64,000 nucleotides of DNA from Rhizobium sp. BK196 (GTDB lineage Bacteria > Pseudomonadota > Alphaproteobacteria > Rhizobiales > Rhizobiaceae): the NCBI RefSeq assembly GCF_014193255.1, contig NZ_JACHZB010000004.1, forward strand, positions 186,001 through 250,000. Reading direction: 5' to 3'. The position numbers and the translations under genes were made by a program. This document shows, piece after piece, positions 1 to 8,541 of the stretch (the first letter of the stretch is position 1; each line of letters begins with the position of its first letter). The notes under the pieces were generated by a model. The model was not told where the DNA came from. It made no database searches and worked only from the letters and a program-made list of their open reading frames with translations.

Positions 1-136
1 GTGCGTGGCCGCATCCGTCGCAGACGTAAACGCGCGTCGAAATGTCGATCAGGGTCATGATGGAGGTGAGGGCCGGCGCCGGCGTTTCATAGGCCGGCGA
101 CACAATCTCCTTGCTGCAAACGCGGCAGGGCGTCAT
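1..136 (-). CDS. SAM-dependent methyltransferase, N-terminal fragment (cut by window edge)
   Basis: Only the first 45 codons lie in the window; the gene continues past base 1. The ATG at 136 overlaps the stop of the upstream oxygenase gene in an ATGA junction, so it is the last visible cistron of the sugar operon. The fragment has two CxxC pairs (Cys4/Cys7 and Cys39/Cys42), the pattern of the small zinc module at the N-terminus of sugar C- and O-methyltransferases. The methyltransferase call rests on that module and on context; the catalytic domain is not visible, so another zinc-ribbon protein is possible. Confidence 0.55.
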   Translation of the reverse strand, partial: MTPCRVCSKEIVSPAYETPAPALTSIMTLIDISTRVYVCDGCGHA

Positions 137-987
137 TCTGCTGCCTCGCGCTGTACGGAAAGCTCCGGAAGCACATCGGCGAACTTCACGCCAGCGGCAA
201 AGGAACCCTTCCAGCCGATGCGGATGCCGACTGGCTCAAGGTAGTTGAAATAGCGGAACTGGATGCTCCAGCGCGGCGTGGTCGAGACGTTGTGGCCCGA
301 CTGATGCAGCGTCAGGAAATCCATCAGCACGAGGTCGCCAGGGTTCGTCAGCGGTGCGACGTGCTTGTAGCGGGCCAGACGCTCTTCGGCGCGATCGAGA
401 TGCAGCGCGTAAGCGCCCGTCTTGCCGGCGCCGGCATCGTCTTCATAGACTGGAACGAGGCCTTCGGCATGCGAACCGTGGGCGATCTGCACCGGCCCCA
501 TGTCCTGCGTGACCGGCAGAAGAGGTGTCCAGAAGACAACGCCGTCGACACTGCGCAGCTGCGATGGGAATTCCTGATGCCACTGGGCACGGAACTTTTC
601 CTCGCCCGGATTGTCGATCCGGATACCGTAGCCGCCGGCTGCAATGCCCGGAACACTGTCCGGACGCAGTCCCCTGAAGGCTTCGTCATTGGTTGCGTTG
701 GTAACGAGCCGCATGAAGGCCGGGATCTGCTTGACGGCGTCATAGACTTCGCCGCCCCATGCGCGGTTCTTGGCGATAAGCATCGGATAGGCGATCGTCA
801 TCGCCTCATGGGTCGTTTCGGTCGGGGCATCGATGCCGTATTTCCTGCAGATCACTTCAAGGATCTGGCGGATGCCTTCCTGGATCGGCGCGATGTCTGC
901 AGCGGGATCGTAAAAGCCGCGCATGACGAGATACCCGTTGCTGTTGAATTCGGCACGCAGGCCGTCGGTGATCTTTGCGTTGGTCAT
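133..987 (-). CDS. Phytanoyl-CoA dioxygenase (PhyH) family oxygenase
   Basis: 284 aa from ATG 987, which overlaps the WbqC-like stop by ATGA; an upstream in-frame ATG at 1023 would extend into that gene and is less likely. The fold signature of Fe(II)/2-oxoglutarate oxygenases is visible: a WHQEF segment mid-protein (probable HxE iron ligands), a distal His in the TLHQSGHN region and an Arg in SIQFRYFN that would hold 2-oxoglutarate. Family members hydroxylate varied small molecules. Here the partners are nucleotide-sugar genes, so hydroxylation of a sugar or of its N-acyl group is the inferred role. The substrate is unknown. Confidence 0.8.
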   Translation of the reverse strand: MTNAKITDGLRAEFNSNGYLVMRGFYDPAADIAPIQEGIRQILEVICRKYGIDAPTETTHEAMTIAYPMLIAKNRAWGGEVYDAVKQIPAFMRLVTNATNDEAFRGLRPDSVPGIAAGGYGIRIDNPGEEKFRAQWHQEFPSQLRSVDGVVFWTPLLPVTQDMGPVQIAHGSHAEGLVPVYEDDAGAGKTGAYALHLDRAEERLARYKHVAPLTNPGDLVLMDFLTLHQSGHNVSTTPRWSIQFRYFNYLEPVGIRIGWKGSFAAGVKFADVLPELSVQREAAE

Positions 988-1709
988 GATGTTACCGTTT
1001 CCTCCTTCAGGAAGTCTTGCCACGCCACGGTGGCCGGGATGAGACAGCTACGCGCCTCCGGACCCATTCGGGCGATGAGATCGAGTACAGAAACATGAGG
1101 GGTGAACGTGCCGACCGGCTGGGGCCAGGGTGTGCGGCTGTAGTTCATATACTCGACCTGCACACCGGCCCGCTCGAAAGCCGCATGGTCGAGATAGTTC
1201 GCTGCCCCGTGACCGGTCAGGTAGCGGGTGCCGTCGGCCTTCAGAACGATGTCGAGCACCCGCTGCCACGACGTGCCTTCGATGCCCATCTCACTTGTTT
1301 TCTCGATCTTCCGATTGGCACCGATGCCGAGATAGCGGGCAGGCTCCTCGATACTGGCGATTAGCAGATCCAGCAGAGTGGAATGACTGTAAACGCTGTC
1401 GAAGATCGAAAGCGCATCGTCAATGTAGGGCGCGCCCAGCAGCGATTGCCGCAGCAGCGCGCGGTGGCTTGCCTTCCAGTCGTCGCCCGCCGCCGTGAGC
1501 TCCGAGATCATCTGAAAGCTGCCCTTGCCAGCAAGCGGGATCGTCATCCAGCAGCGATCGTTACCACGCAGAAGCTGGATGCGGTTCGTGAAGCTGCCCT
1601 TCGAGAACTGCGTATCATCAAGATAGATATAACTGTCGGCAAGCATCAACTGCTCGAAGAAGCCGGGCCATGGAAACAGCATCGGTTGGGTAATGACAAC
1701 GGCGGTCAT
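984..1709 (-). CDS. WbqC-like family protein
   Basis: 241 aa. The N-terminus begins VVITQPMLFPWPGFFEQL and continues with DDTQF and NRIQL segments, the hallmark of the WbqC-like family found in O-antigen and capsule loci. Its biochemistry is not well settled; roles in adding amino-acid-like or acyl substituents to amino sugars have been proposed. It overlaps its upstream neighbour (formyltransferase) and its downstream neighbour (PhyH) by 4 nt each, so the three are probably translated as a coupled set and may act one after another on one sugar. Confidence 0.85.
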   Translation of the reverse strand: MTAVVITQPMLFPWPGFFEQLMLADSYIYLDDTQFSKGSFTNRIQLLRGNDRCWMTIPLAGKGSFQMISELTAAGDDWKASHRALLRQSLLGAPYIDDALSIFDSVYSHSTLLDLLIASIEEPARYLGIGANRKIEKTSEMGIEGTSWQRVLDIVLKADGTRYLTGHGAANYLDHAAFERAGVQVEYMNYSRTPWPQPVGTFTPHVSVLDLIARMGPEARSCLIPATVAWQDFLKEETVTS

Positions 1710-2425
1710 GGGACCAGATACCCTTCGAGAGCTGATCGTGTCTTTTGAAAATCGGAGAATGCCGAGAGGAGAGACGGTGTTTGAATCGCAGGCGCGGCAG
1801 ACGCCGTAACGCGCAGTCCTTCGGACAGGACCACAGTTTCGGAGGCCGGCTTGATGACAAGCAAGTCATTGGCAACAAGATCGATCGCGCAAAGCGTTAG
1901 ATAGACCTTGTGTAGAAACGACAATGGCCCAAGTTCGTCGGCAGTGAAGGTTCCGAGCGCGGGCGTTGCAACCTGCGCCACAATGGAGCCGTCGTCGACG
2001 CCGGCACTGACGGCATGCAGTGTCGAACCGATAATCGGAACTGGATACTGCACTGCCTGTTTGAGTGCGTTTATTCCGGCAAAAGCCGGAAGAAGCGACG
2101 GGTGCACGTTCAGCGAAGGGATGACTGAAAAAAGTTCGGCGCTGATGAGCCTTGCGAAGTAGAGGAGGACCAGATCCACGCCGCGTTCCTTGAGAATCGT
2201 GCACGCTTTCGTGCTGAATTGGACGCGATCCTTTTCCTCCAGTCGCTGTCTATAGACAGATCGGCTGTCGGCTTCGGCTTCTGCGCCGCACGGCCGATCG
2301 GTGATCAATGTCAGGTCAGCGTAATCGAGAAAGGACGTCCGCACCGCCAGGTCGGCGGCCGTGAAAAACGGCGCCCCGCCAGCAGAGCAAATCGCCCCAA
2401 TCCTCAGCCTGCGCTTGTCAGCCAC
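1706..2425 (-). CDS. Formyltransferase of the PurN/Fmt fold (sugar N-formyltransferase candidate)
   Basis: 239 aa from the GTG at 2425, chosen because AAGG lies 7 nt upstream; a GTG at 2431 is the alternative. The catalytic set of 10-formyl-THF transferases is intact: Asn106 and His108 in SLNVHPSLLP, His137 in STLHAV and Asp144 in GVDDG, with the same numbering as E. coli PurN. The folate-purine context of purN is absent; the gene sits between a CmcI-like gene and wbqC, downstream of a PLP aminotransferase gene. I infer that it N-formylates the amino sugar made by that aminotransferase. It overlaps the CmcI stop by 8 nt and wbqC by 4 nt. Confidence 0.75.
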   Translation of the reverse strand: MADKRRLRIGAICSAGGAPFFTAADLAVRTSFLDYADLTLITDRPCGAEAEADSRSVYRQRLEEKDRVQFSTKACTILKERGVDLVLLYFARLISAELFSVIPSLNVHPSLLPAFAGINALKQAVQYPVPIIGSTLHAVSAGVDDGSIVAQVATPALGTFTADELGPLSFLHKVYLTLCAIDLVANDLLVIKPASETVVLSEGLRVTASAAPAIQTPSLLSAFSDFQKTRSALEGYLVP

Positions 2426-3170
2426 GGACACACCTTATGTAGCCGCCCGGCGAACTGGAAAGCACCAGCTTGCCGTTCAGCGCTTCGTCAGTTTCGAAGC
2501 GGTCGGTTTCCTTGAGATAGGCATTGAGCGCCGCGTAAGGCTCGTCACCCGGATACCAGATCTTCGAACGCTTCGTCGGCGTCTGCGACATGTCTCCACG
2601 GCCGAGCAGCGTATCGGCGACGACGATATACTGGCCTTCGGTCACCAGCGGGCCGTAGCAGCGCAGCTCGTCGAGAACGTGATCGCGGCTGTGGTCGCTG
2701 TCGAGAACCACCATGACCGAAGCGCCGGCCGGGATTTCGGCCTTAACCTTGGCAAGCGTCTCGACAGTGGTCGACGGTCCCTCGATCAGCGTAATCAGCG
2801 AAGAAAGCGGGTGCTTCTCGATGGAATCGCGGTTGTGGGCGCGGATGTCGATATCGACGCCGATCACCTTGCCCTTGCCGATCACCTTCAGCAACGACGC
2901 CATGAAGATCATCGAGCCACCGCGCGCCACGCCGGTTTCGATGATGACGTCGGGTTTGGTGTTCCAGATCACTTCCTGGGTGGCCATGATGTCGGCCGGC
3001 ATCTGGATGATCGGCACGCCCATCCAGGACCAGAGATAAGCGTAATCATACTTGTCCAGCGCTACCAGCGTATTGAGCGCATGCTGGAAGGCTTCCTCGT
3101 CCTTGCCGAGCGCGAGTGACATTTCGCGCTTGTGGGCTTCGAATTCGAGGCGATCGTCCTTGGTGGTCAT
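2418..3170 (-). CDS. CmcI / rhamnosyl O-methyltransferase family protein
   Basis: 250 aa. The body carries IIETGVARGGS (SAM-binding loop), VIGVDIDIRAHNR and MVVLDSDHS, the motif order of the CmcI family (cephalosporin 7-hydroxylase partner and glycolipid rhamnosyl O-methyltransferase). Family enzymes are SAM-dependent methyltransferases that need Mg2+. In this operon O-methylation of a sugar hydroxyl is the natural role, but the position and substrate cannot be read from sequence. It starts 29 nt after the aminotransferase stop and overlaps the formyltransferase start. Confidence 0.8.
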   Translation of the reverse strand: MTTKDDRLEFEAHKREMSLALGKDEEAFQHALNTLVALDKYDYAYLWSWMGVPIIQMPADIMATQEVIWNTKPDVIIETGVARGGSMIFMASLLKVIGKGKVIGVDIDIRAHNRDSIEKHPLSSLITLIEGPSTTVETLAKVKAEIPAGASVMVVLDSDHSRDHVLDELRCYGPLVTEGQYIVVADTLLGRGDMSQTPTKRSKIWYPGDEPYAALNAYLKETDRFETDEALNGKLVLSSSPGGYIRCVRG

Positions 3171-3199
3171 AATTCTCTGGAACCTTCTGTATTCTGCGC

Positions 3200-4348
3200 T
3201 CAGGCCGACTGGCGGAGGTGAACGGCGCTTTTGTCCTGATGGCTGCGGACGATCGAAATCAGTGTCTCCGCTACGCGGTCGATGTCGGCCTCGCTCATGT
3301 CGTGGTAACTCGGCAGGTTGATCGCACGCTCCGGAATGCTCCAGGCGTTGATGTTGGCCGGCTTTTCCACAAACATCGAAAGGCTGGAAAGCGGGTGGAA
3401 GAAGACGCGTGCATCGATATTGGCGGCTTCGAAGGCCTGTTGCAGCACTTCGCGGGTGATACCGGTGGCAGGGTGGAAGACGGCTGTCGGCATCCAGGCA
3501 CCGTTGATCGTGCCGGTATATTCCGGGTTCATGCTAATGCCGTTGAGCGTCGAGAGCCGCACCATATAGGCGGCCAGGATATCCCGCTTGCGGGAGACGA
3601 GCTCCTCGATGCGCTCCAGCTGGGCGCAGCCGATCGCCGCCTGGATGTTGGACATCTTGTATTTGAAGCCGATCGCATCGGGCCAGAACTGTTTGCTCTG
3701 CCCACGCGCACGGCCGTGGTTGCTGAGCGTCAGCACCTTTTCATGGAGGTCGGCATCACCAGTCACGAACATGCCGCCTTCGCCCGTCGTCAGCGTCTTG
3801 GTGCCGTGGAAGGAGAAGGTGCCGAAAATGCCCATGGAGCCGGCGCGCCGGCCGTGCCACGCGGAACCGATCGCCTCGGCTGCATCCTCGATGACGGGGA
3901 TGCCCGTACGGCGGCTGATGTCCAGCAGGGCATCCATGTCGCAGAGATTGCCGTAAATGTGGGTGGCGATAATGGCGCGGGTGCGCGGCGTGATGTGGCG
4001 TTCGACCTCCAGGGGATCGATACACCAGGTATCCGGCAGCACGTCGACGAAGACAGGCTCGGCGCCCAGATGCTTGATCGGTGCGGCGGTTGCGATCCAA
4101 TTCGTGTCGGCGAGGATCACTTCGTCGCCGGCCCCGATGCCGAGCGCCGCAAGCCCCATATGCATGGCGCCGGTGCAGCTCGACGTCGCAATCGCGTGGC
4201 TGGTGCCGAGATAGGCTGCGAATTCCTTCTCGAAACGGATGATATAGTCGTAGCAGCGGGCGCCCCAGCCGTTCGCCGCGGCATCGGCTGCGTAGCCCGT
4301 CTCAAGCTCGGTGATGGACGGTTTGGTATAGAATATCCTGTTGGTCAT
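3200..4348 (-). CDS. DegT/DnrJ/EryC1/StrS PLP-dependent sugar aminotransferase
   Basis: 382 aa. Asp155 in the EDAAEAIG motif (pyridine-N partner) and Lys184 in SFHGTKTLTTGEGGM (PLP Schiff base) are both present. The Lys matters: RfbH, the 3-dehydrase that often follows rfbFG, has His here, so this enzyme should be a true aminotransferase acting on a keto-sugar, resembling PerA-type 4-aminotransferases. A 116-nt gap separates it from the upstream glycosyltransferase gene, the largest gap in the operon and a possible place for an internal promoter. The amine product would be the substrate for the formyltransferase two genes downstream. Confidence 0.88.
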   Translation of the reverse strand: MTNRIFYTKPSITELETGYAADAAANGWGARCYDYIIRFEKEFAAYLGTSHAIATSSCTGAMHMGLAALGIGAGDEVILADTNWIATAAPIKHLGAEPVFVDVLPDTWCIDPLEVERHITPRTRAIIATHIYGNLCDMDALLDISRRTGIPVIEDAAEAIGSAWHGRRAGSMGIFGTFSFHGTKTLTTGEGGMFVTGDADLHEKVLTLSNHGRARGQSKQFWPDAIGFKYKMSNIQAAIGCAQLERIEELVSRKRDILAAYMVRLSTLNGISMNPEYTGTINGAWMPTAVFHPATGITREVLQQAFEAANIDARVFFHPLSSLSMFVEKPANINAWSIPERAINLPSYHDMSEADIDRVAETLISIVRSHQDKSAVHLRQSA

Positions 4349-4464
4349 GCCTTAATTCTTTGTGACAGGGCTGAGACTCACGCGATCGGGGCACACTGAA
4401 CTCTGCAAAAACTAGGGGGTGAAACTGGCGCGAGGCTTTGCAGCGTCCGACGCAGCTTCACGCA

Positions 4465-5700
4465 TCAGACGAGCACGTGCTGCGTCAGGTCGGTTTCGAT
4501 GAAGATGAGGTTAGGCTTGTAGCCGAGCTTCAGGAAGTTCTCGCGCCGCGGCATATCGGCGGCAAAGATCGCCGTTTTCTCCAGACGCGCCGGATCGTGC
4601 GTCTGCGGGTCAGCGACGATCTCGATCTCCGGCAGCAGGCCCATGTTGCGCAGCATCTCCCCGATCGATTTGGGATCGGCCATGCCGCTGAGGATGAGGC
4701 GGTCGATACCGGCGGTCGCGTTGACCTGATAGGTGAGCGTCTGGATCGCCACCATCATCGGGAGGCTATGGCGAAGCTCAGCGACCTCAGGATGTTCGCC
4801 GAGGCCGCCGAGCGCCATGCGGGTATAGAGCTCATAGGCCTTGATGAAGTCCTTCCGCGCCACCCAGAAACGGATGGCGACCGACATGCGGTTCAGCGTG
4901 AAGATCTTGCACATCTCATCGTAGATGGCGCGCGCCTCGCGGCTGGTGTTCAGTTTGCCGCGCTTGGCGGCGATGTAGAGGTAGTATTCCAAGCCACCGC
5001 GATATTTGTCCCAGGAGGTCATGACGTCGTCGTTGCCGGCCTGTTGGCGCGCAGGCGCGATCTTGGAGACCGCCACCGAGCGATAGAACGGCTGTTTCAG
5101 GAAAGTGACGGCACCCTGATCGACGAAATGCGCGAGATAGGAAAAAGCCCAGAAGCAGAAATCGCGCGGCACCCAGGCGGAGCGCAGGGCGGAGGAACGG
5201 TAGATGCCAATCTCAGGGAAGATGTGGCCGTTAAAGATGAACTGGAAGAGCTCGATGAAGCTCTGCTGCGGAAACTTGATGTCTTCGGCGATATCGTAGA
5301 ATTGTGAGAGGTCCCGATCGTGGACTTCATCATAGAGATACCAGGGTGCCTGGCAGGCAACGACATCGGGATTGGCATCCAGATAGGCCATTGCCGCTTC
5401 AACGCCGGCTGGCATCAGGAAATCGTCATCGGCAAGGTAGATCGAATATTCGCCGACCGCGTGATGGAAGGCGCAGGCAAGGTTCGGCCCCGAGCCACCG
5501 TTGACGGCGCGGCGGTGATAATGGATCGGCAGCCCCTTGGCGATGAATTCCTCGACAACCTGCGTCGTGTTGTCGGTCGAGGCGTTGTCGGAGATCACGA
5601 TCTCGTAGGGGAAGCTGAAATTGTAGCTCTCGCAATGCTCCAGCGCGTTTCGGAGATAGGCTTCGCGATTGTAGGTCGGAATGCAGATGCTGAGTTTCAT
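4465..5700 (-). CDS. Glycosyltransferase family 2
   Basis: 411 aa from ATG 5700, giving the classic GT2 beginning MKLSICIPTYNREAYL. A TTG at 5709 is a rival start: it overlaps the previous stop as TTGA and has GGAG 8 nt upstream. The GT-A fold is clear from VISDNASTDNT and YLADDDFLMP (the metal-binding acidic motif). About 230 residues follow the GT-A core and may set acceptor specificity. It probably transfers one residue of the O-antigen or exopolysaccharide repeat at the inner membrane. Confidence 0.87.
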   Translation of the reverse strand: MKLSICIPTYNREAYLRNALEHCESYNFSFPYEIVISDNASTDNTTQVVEEFIAKGLPIHYHRRAVNGGSGPNLACAFHHAVGEYSIYLADDDFLMPAGVEAAMAYLDANPDVVACQAPWYLYDEVHDRDLSQFYDIAEDIKFPQQSFIELFQFIFNGHIFPEIGIYRSSALRSAWVPRDFCFWAFSYLAHFVDQGAVTFLKQPFYRSVAVSKIAPARQQAGNDDVMTSWDKYRGGLEYYLYIAAKRGKLNTSREARAIYDEMCKIFTLNRMSVAIRFWVARKDFIKAYELYTRMALGGLGEHPEVAELRHSLPMMVAIQTLTYQVNATAGIDRLILSGMADPKSIGEMLRNMGLLPEIEIVADPQTHDPARLEKTAIFAADMPRRENFLKLGYKPNLIFIETDLTQHVLV

Positions 5701-5705
5701 ACCGC

Positions 5706-6248
5706 TCAAAGGCTTGTCTCCTGGCTGTAGCTTTCAAGCGCGGCATCGCGCTCGTTGATGACACCAGGCATAAACGGCCAGGCGATGGAAAAGGCGGGAT
5801 CGTCCCAGCGGACGCCGCGGGCAAGCTCCGGCACATAGACTTCCGACATCTGGTAGAAGAGCTCGCAGTCGTCCTCGAGCGTCAGGAAGCCGTGGGCGCA
5901 GCCGGCAGGTATGTAGAAGGCGTTGTAGCTGGCAGCATCGAGCTCGACGGAGGCCCATTTGCAATAGGTCGGCGAATCCCGTCTCAGATCGAGCGCCACG
6001 TCGAAGACCCTGCCGCGCGTGGCACGTACCAGCTTGATCTCTGGACGCGGCTCTGCCTGGTAATGCATGCCGCGCAGGGTGCCGCGCTTGTGGTTCTGCG
6101 AGACGTTGCATTGCGGGTAGACCGGGACGAGACCGCGATCGGCAAAGCTTTTGGCGTCGAAAGTCCGCGCGAACAGTCCGCGCTCGTCGGAGCGCGGCTC
6201 GACTTCGACGACAAAAGCACCCGAAACCGCGGTCGGAATGAATTTCAT
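5706..6248 (-). CDS. RmlC/RfbC-like sugar 3,5-epimerase (cupin)
   Basis: 180 aa, the usual RmlC length. GTLRGMHYQ carries the catalytic His, and FYIPAGCAHGFLTLED is the second cupin signature. The canonical enzyme epimerises dTDP-4-keto-6-deoxyglucose at C3 and C5. Here the rfbF and rfbG genes point to a CDP-sugar, and the preceding C-methyltransferase suggests the substrate is C-methylated, as for the epimerases of mycarose or noviose pathways, where a single centre may be inverted. The start ATG overlaps the methyltransferase stop by 4 nt. Confidence 0.85.
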   Translation of the reverse strand: MKFIPTAVSGAFVVEVEPRSDERGLFARTFDAKSFADRGLVPVYPQCNVSQNHKRGTLRGMHYQAEPRPEIKLVRATRGRVFDVALDLRRDSPTYCKWASVELDAASYNAFYIPAGCAHGFLTLEDDCELFYQMSEVYVPELARGVRWDDPAFSIAWPFMPGVINERDAALESYSQETSL

Positions 6249-7480
6249 CCGATTACCGTCAATTCCGGTACGGCGACGGCAAAGCGCCCGCCCCAGGCGC
6301 CGACCCTGCCATTGGCTGCCACGACTTCGTTCTTGATGTTCCACGGCAGGATGAGGACGTAGTCCGGCTTCGTCTCGTCCATCTTTTCCGGCGCGTAGAT
6401 AGGCAGCTTGCTGCCCGGCAGAAAATGGCCCTGTTTGTGCGGATTGCGGTCGACCACATAGTCGATGAGATTGGTGCCGATGCCGCAGAAATTCAAAAGC
6501 GTGTTGCCCTTGGCGGCAGCGCCATAGGCTGCGACCTTTTTGCCGTCCCGTTTGGCTTCGTTGAGGAAGGCGAGCAGCCCATCCTTGATCGGTGCTACGC
6601 GGCTCTGGAAGGCCTCGTAGGTTTCGACCTTATCGAAGCCTGCGGCTGCTTCGTCGGCACGCACCTTGGCAACGCCGGGGCCGGTCGGATGAGCGGTCGA
6701 TGCCGTGCGGCAGGCGAGCACGCGCAGGCTGCCGCCATGGGTAGGCAGTTCTTCGACGTCGAAGACCTTCAGGCCGTGAGCCGCGAAGGCCTTCTCGACT
6801 GCGAGCAGCGACAGATAATAGAAATGCTCATGATAGACGGTGTCGAACTGGATGTTTTCCATCAGCCGCAGCAGATGCGGGAACTCGACGCTGACGACGC
6901 CATCCTCCTTCAGGACGTCCGAGAGCCCGCCGACGAAATCGTTGATATCGGGCACATGTGCCAGCACGTTGTTGCCGATGACGATATCGGCGGCAAGGCC
7001 GCGGGAGACGAGATCGGCAGCCGTTTCCTTGCCGAAGAAGCGCGCTTCCGTCGGAACGCCGATCTGCCGGGCCACCTCCGCGACGTTCTCGGCCGGCTCG
7101 ATGCCGAGCACCGGCACGCCGGCCTCGACGAAGTGTTTCAGCAAATAGCCATCATTGCTCGCCACCTCGATGACTTGCGATGTCTCGTTCAGGCCGAAGC
7201 GCTTGCGCGCCATGACCGTGAACTGGCGGGCATGCTCCACCCAGCTGTCGCTGTAGGAAGAGAAATAGGCGTAGTGGCTGAAGATGTCTTCCGGCGGCAC
7301 GAAGGCATCGGCTTGTACAAGCCAGCAATCGGAGCAGACGAAGGCGCGCAGTGGATAGGACGGCTCCGGTTGCTTGAGCTGTTCTTCCGTCAGATAGGCG
7401 TTGGCAAGCGGTGTCGAGCCGAGATCGACGAAACGATGTTTCAAGGGAGCGCCGCAGAACCGGCAATTATGCGCTGTCAT
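6245..7480 (-). CDS. SAM-dependent sugar C-methyltransferase (TylC3/NovU type)
   Basis: 411 aa with three parts: an N-terminal zinc module (CRFCG near residue 6 and CSDCW near residue 50), a SAM-binding core (VIEVASNDGYLLKHF, then IGNNVLAHVPD) and a C-terminal domain (VAAYGAAAKGNTLLNF, then VVDRNPHKQGHFLPG). This architecture is that of the 3-C-methyltransferases that act on 4-keto-6-deoxy sugars (TylC3, NovU, TcaB9). It overlaps rfbG by 4 nt, which fits action straight after the 4,6-dehydratase. A branched-chain, C-methyl sugar is therefore expected in the surface glycan. Confidence 0.85.
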   Translation of the reverse strand: MTAHNCRFCGAPLKHRFVDLGSTPLANAYLTEEQLKQPEPSYPLRAFVCSDCWLVQADAFVPPEDIFSHYAYFSSYSDSWVEHARQFTVMARKRFGLNETSQVIEVASNDGYLLKHFVEAGVPVLGIEPAENVAEVARQIGVPTEARFFGKETAADLVSRGLAADIVIGNNVLAHVPDINDFVGGLSDVLKEDGVVSVEFPHLLRLMENIQFDTVYHEHFYYLSLLAVEKAFAAHGLKVFDVEELPTHGGSLRVLACRTASTAHPTGPGVAKVRADEAAAGFDKVETYEAFQSRVAPIKDGLLAFLNEAKRDGKKVAAYGAAAKGNTLLNFCGIGTNLIDYVVDRNPHKQGHFLPGSKLPIYAPEKMDETKPDYVLILPWNIKNEVVAANGRVGAWGGRFAVAVPELTVIG

Positions 7481-8541
7481 GATATTGCTTCCTCATAGGC
7501 CGCGATCTGGCCAAGCGAGAAGGCACGCATGTCGGCTCCTTCGCGGTTGGCCTTGTACCAGGCGGCTGTCCAGTCGATTGTCTGTTGCAGGCTCAGGCGC
7601 GGGCGCCAGCCGATGGTGGAAAGCGCCAGGGCCGAGCTCAGCGTAAGCGCGGGCGCCTCCGGCAGGTGTGCTCCGGGTGCCTGTTTCCAGACGTCGTTCA
7701 CGCCGTGGGCGAGGCCGAGGGCTTCGGCGAGGTCCGCAACGGTTGCGAAACTCTGCGGATCCGGACCGAAATTGAGCGCGTCGGGTAACTCCGCCTCATC
7801 CGAAACCGTCAGGGCTTCGGCAAAGGCAAGATAACCGCCGAGTGGCTCCAGCACATGCTGCCAGGGACGGATCGCTTGCGGGTAGCGGAGCTGGATCGGC
7901 TGGCTACTTTCAAAAGCACGGATGAAATCCGGGATCAGCCGATCCTTCGACCAGTCGCCGCCGCCGATGACATTGCCGGCGCGCACGGTGGCAACACTGA
8001 TATCGCGCCCCTTGAAGAAGCTGTCGCGATAGCTCTGGACCACGAGCTCGGTGCAGGCTTTGGAATTGGAGTAGGGGTCCTTGCCGCCGAGCGTATCGCT
8101 TTCGATAAAGGGAACGCCGCTGCCATTGTTGGCATAAACCTTGTCGGAGGTGACGACGAGAACCGTCCTGACCGAGGGCGTGTCGCGTACTGCATCCAGA
8201 ACGTTTGCAGTTCCCATCACATTGGTCGCGAAGGTCTCGGTCGGATTTTCATAGGAGCGCCGCACCAGCGCCTGTGCTGCCATGTGGATGACGATTTCGG
8301 GTTCGAAATCGATGAGGCGCTGCTTGAACGCTGCTGCATCTCTGATGTCGGCTATGTGGTGGCCCTGCCCATTCCAGGGCGAAAGCCGCGCATAAAGGGA
8401 GGGGCTGGTTTCGGGTTCCAGCGAAACCGCCGCAACCTCCGCGCCGAGCTTTTCCAGCCACAGCGAAAGCCATGATCCTTTGAACCCCGTATGTCCCGTC
8501 AGGAACACGCGCCTGCCATTCCAGAAGTCGGTCAGGCCCAT
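7477..8541 (-). CDS. rfbG: CDP-glucose 4,6-dehydratase
   Basis: 354 aa from ATG 8541; a GTG at 8550 is an alternative that overlaps rfbF further. An extended-SDR enzyme: VFLTGHTGFKGSWL (NAD-binding glycine motif), VLVVTSDKVYAN (Ser/Thr and substrate region) and YSNSKACTE (catalytic Tyr and Lys). It turns CDP-glucose into CDP-4-keto-6-deoxyglucose. RfbF lies immediately upstream and overlaps, so the pair commits glucose-1-phosphate to the CDP-sugar branch. Confidence 0.93.
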   Translation of the reverse strand: MGLTDFWNGRRVFLTGHTGFKGSWLSLWLEKLGAEVAAVSLEPETSPSLYARLSPWNGQGHHIADIRDAAAFKQRLIDFEPEIVIHMAAQALVRRSYENPTETFATNVMGTANVLDAVRDTPSVRTVLVVTSDKVYANNGSGVPFIESDTLGGKDPYSNSKACTELVVQSYRDSFFKGRDISVATVRAGNVIGGGDWSKDRLIPDFIRAFESSQPIQLRYPQAIRPWQHVLEPLGGYLAFAEALTVSDEAELPDALNFGPDPQSFATVADLAEALGLAHGVNDVWKQAPGAHLPEAPALTLSSALALSTIGWRPRLSLQQTIDWTAAWYKANREGADMRAFSLGQIAAYEEAIS

